Shown here: in pieces, positions 14,267 through 17,033 of the stretch | Layout of the letters: every line of letters starts with the position of its first letter | Position numbering within the stretch: the stretch's first letter is position 1 | Assembly (NCBI GenBank): GCA_964539925.1 | Contig: CAZILB010000084.1 | Coordinates: 1 to 17,033 of the forward strand | DNA: 17,033 bases | Direction of reading: 5' to 3' | Source of the DNA: DP-20 sp964539925 | GTDB taxonomy: Bacteria; Desulfobacterota; Binatia; UBA9968 | Notes under the pieces: model-generated | Told to the model about the DNA's origin: nothing | The model's database searches: none | The model's input: the letters and a program-made list of their open reading frames with translations, nothing else | Program-made: the position numbers and the translations under genes

Positions 14267-14959
14267 TCAAAGCATGCCCTTGTCGCTGAAGCTGAAGTAG
14301 CGGTCGTAGCCGATCACGACGTGGTCGAGCACGCGCACGCCGACCACCTCGCCGACTTCTTTCAGCCGCCGGGTGATGTCGATGTCTTCGGGGCTCGGCG
14401 CGGGATCGCCGCTCGGGTGATTGTGCACGAAGATCACCGCGGCGGCGGACTCGCGGATTACCGGATTGTAGACTTCGCGCGGGTGGACGAGAGAGGCGGT
14501 AAGCGAGCCTTCGGAGATTTTCACTTCGCGGATTTTGCGGTTCTTGTTGTTTAGCAGAACCACGTAAAAAAGCTCGCGTTTCTCTTTTCCGAGGTTTTCA
14601 CGAAAGTGACGATAAACGTCTTCGGAGGAGCGCAGCGGCTGGCCGGTCTCCCACTTCTGGCTGCTCACGCGCCTGGCGATTTCGAAACAGGCCTTGACCT
14701 GAGCGATCTTCGCCGGGCCGATGCCTTTGAATTTACCGAGCTCTCCCGGGGAGGCTTCGTCGATGCCCTTTAGACCGCCGAACCGATTGAGAAGCAGGCG
14801 CGCATGATCGACGGCGCTCTCGCCGGTACTGGCATTGCCGTTTCTCAGGATGACCGCCAGAAGCTCGGTCTCACTCAACGCCTGCGCGCCGCGGGAGAGG
14901 AGTTTTTCCCGCGGACGATCGTCTTCGGGCCAATCCTTGATGGTCTGGTAGGAAGCCAT
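14267..14959 (-). CDS. radC: RadC family JAB-domain protein
   Basis: 230-aa RadC-family protein. N-terminal residues about 1-100 carry the conserved KDWPEDDRPREKLL start and a helix-hairpin-helix (KFKGIGPAKIAQVKA, about 76-90). The C-terminal JAB/MPN metalloprotease-like domain has the full ligand motif His179-x-His181 followed by Ser189 and Asp192 (HNHPSGDPAPSPEDID). Although long annotated as a DNA-repair protein, the RadC name comes from a misassigned E. coli mutant and the cellular role is unsettled. The ATG at 14957-14959 is preceded by GAGGTG at good spacing, which decides against the ATG 13 codons further upstream. It follows the methyltransferase by 79 bases on the same strand and ends in TGA before the M23 gene. 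Confidence 0.96.
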   Translation of the reverse strand: MASYQTIKDWPEDDRPREKLLSRGAQALSETELLAVILRNGNASTGESAVDHARLLLNRFGGLKGIDEASPGELGKFKGIGPAKIAQVKACFEIARRVSSQKWETGQPLRSSEDVYRHFRENLGKEKRELFYVVLLNNKNRKIREVKISEGSLTASLVHPREVYNPVIRESAAAVIFVHNHPSGDPAPSPEDIDITRRLKEVGEVVGVRVLDHVVIGYDRYFSFSDKGML

Positions 14960-15038
14960 TGGCACCTCGCCCCGCTTGACGCGCAGCCTGAAAACCACGG
15001 ACCCAGCTCGGGCGACTGTCTACCACAGGCGGCGAGCC

Positions 15039-16214
15039 TTAGTCCAATGCCCAAAGCGCGAGGCCTTTTAGATACTCGCCTTCGGGGTGGTGCAGGCTTA
15101 CGGGGTGATCGATGGGCTGCCCGAGACGTTTGACGACGGCGACCTTGCGGCCGGCGTCGACGGCGGCGCCGAATACGATCTTTTGAAAGAGATCGACGGA
15201 CAGGTGCTGCGAGCAGGAAAAGGTGAGAAGCAAGCCGCCGGGATTGAGATGTTTGAGGGCGTGGAGATTCAAAAATTTATATCCGCCGCCGGCGGCCTCC
15301 ACGTCGCTTCGTTTGTGCGCCAGGGACGGCGGATCCAAGATAATCATGTCGAAGGTTTTGTCGATCTCCTTCAGGTAAGCGAAGGCGTCTCCTTTGAGGA
15401 TCTCTCCGGGGCGCGAGGCCAGGCCGTTTAGTTCAAGATGGCGTTCGGCCAATTCCAAAGCCGGCATCGAGGAATCGAGGGTCACCACATCTTTGGCGCC
15501 GCCGCCGAAGGCGTATACCGAAAACGCGCCGCTGAACGAAAAACAATTAAGCACCGTTCGGTTGTGCGCCAGCGTCGAAGCAAAGGCGCGGTTGTCGCGC
15601 TGATCGAGGAAAAAGCCGGTTTTTTGGCCGCGCCGGATATCGACCAGGAATTTAAAGCCGTTTTCCTCGATTTGGACCTTTTCCGGCGGGGGGGCGCCGT
15701 GAATCACGCCGACCGAAGCTTGGATCCCGTCTTCCGCGCCGACGCGTCCCTCGCTGCGTTCGAAGATCCCGTCGATCGATGCGATCGCGCTTAAGGCTTC
15801 GACGACGTCGTCCCTGAAAAGGGCCATGGCGGCCGCAAAAAACTGGCAGACGAGGAAACTGCCGTACCGATCGACTATCAGTCCGGGCAAAAAGTCGCCT
15901 TCGCCATTAACGACGCGGTAGGCATTGGTCGAGGCCGCCAGGTGGCGTTCTCTAAACGCAAAGGCCCGAGACAGACGCCGCGCAAAAAAATCGCCGTCGA
16001 TTTCTTCATTTTTCCAGGTGAGCAGGCGCACGCGGATTTGCGAATTGGCGTTAAAAAGCCCCCGCGCAAGCCAGTTATTTTTGCAATCGAAGACCTCGGC
16101 CAGGCCGATATCCTCCGCCGATCCCTCGAGTTTTTCGATGGCGCCGGAAAATACCCACGGATGGCCGTTAAGGACCGGGCGTTCCCGGCCTTGCTTCAAG
16201 TAGATCCGTTGCAT
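15039..16214 (-). CDS. rlmI: class I SAM-dependent rRNA methyltransferase, RlmI-like
   Basis: 391-aa member of the RlmI/RlmK family (COG1092). RlmI forms m5C1962 in 23S rRNA of E. coli. The N-terminal PUA domain spans about 1-75 (LKQGRERPVLNGHPWVFSGAI). A central EEHEE-type domain follows, then a Rossmann-fold methyltransferase from about 185 with GQKTGFFLDQRDNR (197-210), VLNCFSFSGAFS for AdoMet binding and ILDPPSLAHK (DPP at 294-296). SCSQH (333-337) carries Cys334, the likely catalytic cysteine. Length and motif order are normal. No Shine-Dalgarno sequence is visible before the ATG. It lies 153 bases after moaC, with a 9-bp tandem repeat in between. The exact target base is inferred from E. 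coli; a related 23S or tRNA target is possible. Confidence 0.9.
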   Translation of the reverse strand: MQRIYLKQGRERPVLNGHPWVFSGAIEKLEGSAEDIGLAEVFDCKNNWLARGLFNANSQIRVRLLTWKNEEIDGDFFARRLSRAFAFRERHLAASTNAYRVVNGEGDFLPGLIVDRYGSFLVCQFFAAAMALFRDDVVEALSAIASIDGIFERSEGRVGAEDGIQASVGVIHGAPPPEKVQIEENGFKFLVDIRRGQKTGFFLDQRDNRAFASTLAHNRTVLNCFSFSGAFSVYAFGGGAKDVVTLDSSMPALELAERHLELNGLASRPGEILKGDAFAYLKEIDKTFDMIILDPPSLAHKRSDVEAAGGGYKFLNLHALKHLNPGGLLLTFSCSQHLSVDLFQKIVFGAAVDAGRKVAVVKRLGQPIDHPVSLHHPEGEYLKGLALWALD

Positions 16215-16281
16215 GACGGCTAACTTGATAGTTGCGAGATGCGCTGGACGGACAAAAGGATTGGACTTGCTAAATCGCGTC

Positions 16282-16317
16282 GTTCAAAACGTTCAAGCCG
16301 TTCAAATCGTTCAAGGG
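16282..16317. repeat. 9-bp tandem repeat (GTTCAANNN x4), moaC-rlmI spacer
   Basis: Four uninterrupted units start at 16282, 16291, 16300 and 16309, each opening with GTTCAA and followed by AAC, GCC, ATC and GGG. It matches the degenerate array at 1501-1545. It has no self-complementarity suggesting a terminator and lies between two same-strand genes. Confidence 0.85.
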
Positions 16318-16367
16318 GTCGAGAATCACTTTCGCGTGAGGCCGCCTCTCTGCGCTTTGCCTCTCGC

Positions 16368-16847
16368 CTATTCTTTCCTGAGAAAGCTGCCGCTCTTGCC
16401 GCCGCTCTTTTCGACCAGGCGGATTTCGCCGATAGACATCTCGCGATCGACAGCTTTGCACATGTCGTAGACGGTGAGCCCGGCGACGGCAACGGCCGTC
16501 ATCGCTTCCATTTCGACGCCGGTCTTGCCGCTCACGCGCACCGAGGCTTCGATGTCCACGCGGGCGGGGTTTTCTCGAGGCATGAGATCGATTTTTACCG
16601 AGGTGATGTTGAGCGGGTGGCACATCGGGATCAATTCCGATGTTTTCTTGGCCGCCATTATGCCCGCCACCCGCGCCACTGAAAAGACATCGCCTTTTTC
16701 AATCTTGTCTTCCAGAATCAGCGCCAGGGTTTCCGTCCGCATGTGAATGGTGCCGCGGGCGACGGCGATTCTGCTGGTGACTTCTTTCTCGCTCACATCG
16801 ACCATACGCGCGCGGCCCTGTTCGTCCAGATGACTGAATGTTGCCAT
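16368..16847 (-). CDS. moaC: cyclic pyranopterin monophosphate synthase
   Basis: Converts 3',8-cyclo-GTP to cyclic pyranopterin monophosphate, the second step of molybdenum cofactor synthesis; cytosolic hexamer. 159 aa, the usual length. MCHPL (His77), GVEMEA (Glu112, Glu114) and TVYDMCKAVD (Asp128, Lys131) fall at the same positions as the active-site residues of E. coli MoaC. The start MATFSHLDEQGRARMVDVS fits the family. An ATG five codons upstream (16860-16862) is possible, and neither start has a clear ribosome site. No other moa/moe genes are in the window. It is first in a same-strand run with rlmI and radC, but a 153-base spacer follows, so cotranscription is uncertain. Confidence 0.97.
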   Translation of the reverse strand: MATFSHLDEQGRARMVDVSEKEVTSRIAVARGTIHMRTETLALILEDKIEKGDVFSVARVAGIMAAKKTSELIPMCHPLNITSVKIDLMPRENPARVDIEASVRVSGKTGVEMEAMTAVAVAGLTVYDMCKAVDREMSIGEIRLVEKSGGKSGSFLRKE

Positions 16848-16862
16848 AGAGTTAACCCGCAT

Positions 16863-17033
16863 TATTCACGGCTCGAGGAAAACTCGCGACACTCTGTAGT
16901 TCGAGGCGCGACCCTGGAGGAGCGAAGGCACCAGCGCCAACGTTTCAGATGGCTATCGCAGTTCGGCACCCTGTTTGACCTTTTCACTGCTGTTTTCATG
17001 AGAAGTTGTCCGTTGGCCTCTTCATGGCAGCAC
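16863..17033. other. unassigned right edge of window
   Basis: The last 171 bases are open on both strands. On the minus strand a frame from beyond the edge ends in TAA just before moaC and includes an ATG with about 46 codons, rich in Arg, Ser and Cys. On the plus strand a frame opening within moaC (ATG near 16830) runs off the edge. Neither is recognisable as a protein family, and no promoter for moaC is convincing here. A CGAG/CTCG mini-hairpin is present near 16874-16887. Confidence 0.3.

Overview
This window (17,033 bases, GC-rich, roughly 58% by eye) is a draft bacterial chromosome segment. It has a 100-base N gap at 7397-7496. The genes look like housekeeping genes of a free-living Gram-negative bacterium. 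The aminotransferase-serA-purA order, the ZTP riboswitch, two ornithine-cyclodeaminase-like paralogues and short-period intergenic repeats suggest a deltaproteobacterium in the broad sense (Desulfobacterota) or a neighbouring soil or subsurface phylum such as Binatota or Methylomirabilota. That placement is inference; no rRNA or other decisive phylogenetic marker is present.

Layout. 1-1482 (+): the 3' part of a gamma-glutamyltransferase gene. 1552-2576 (-): a compact yqjD-yqjE-yqjK-like membrane operon with its own sigma70-type promoter. 2799-7240 (-): promoter, ZTP (pfl) riboswitch with terminator, class V aminotransferase, serA and purA, i.e. serine/one-carbon supply plus the first committed AMP step. 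Both spacers inside this operon hold a '4+4' heptamer inverted repeat. 7317-7396 (+): the start of a HAD phosphatase gene, cut by the gap. 7541-9682 (+): an aldo/keto reductase and an ornithine cyclodeaminase/mu-crystallin homologue. 9726-10787 (-): a second such homologue, tail to tail with the first. 10938-12559 (+): a DUF167 protein and an MFS transporter. 12674-16847 (-): moaC, an RlmI-type rRNA methyltransferase, radC and a membrane-anchored M23 endopeptidase. The last 170 bases are unassigned.

How the parts work together. The best-supported regulatory unit is the ZTP riboswitch operon. A TTGACA-17-TAGAAA promoter would start transcription about six bases before the aptamer. The aptamer carries the family's core motifs GACTGGCGAAC and CGCCTGGG, and the second motif lies inside a terminator hairpin followed by six U. 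By established knowledge, ZTP/ZMP rises when 10-formyl-tetrahydrofolate is short; ligand binding should then prevent termination and raise serine synthesis (a one-carbon source) together with purA. A second terminator-like hairpin follows before the first start codon. The other genes look like conventional single genes or short operons. No CRISPR array, prophage, complete transposon, defence island, rRNA or tRNA was found.
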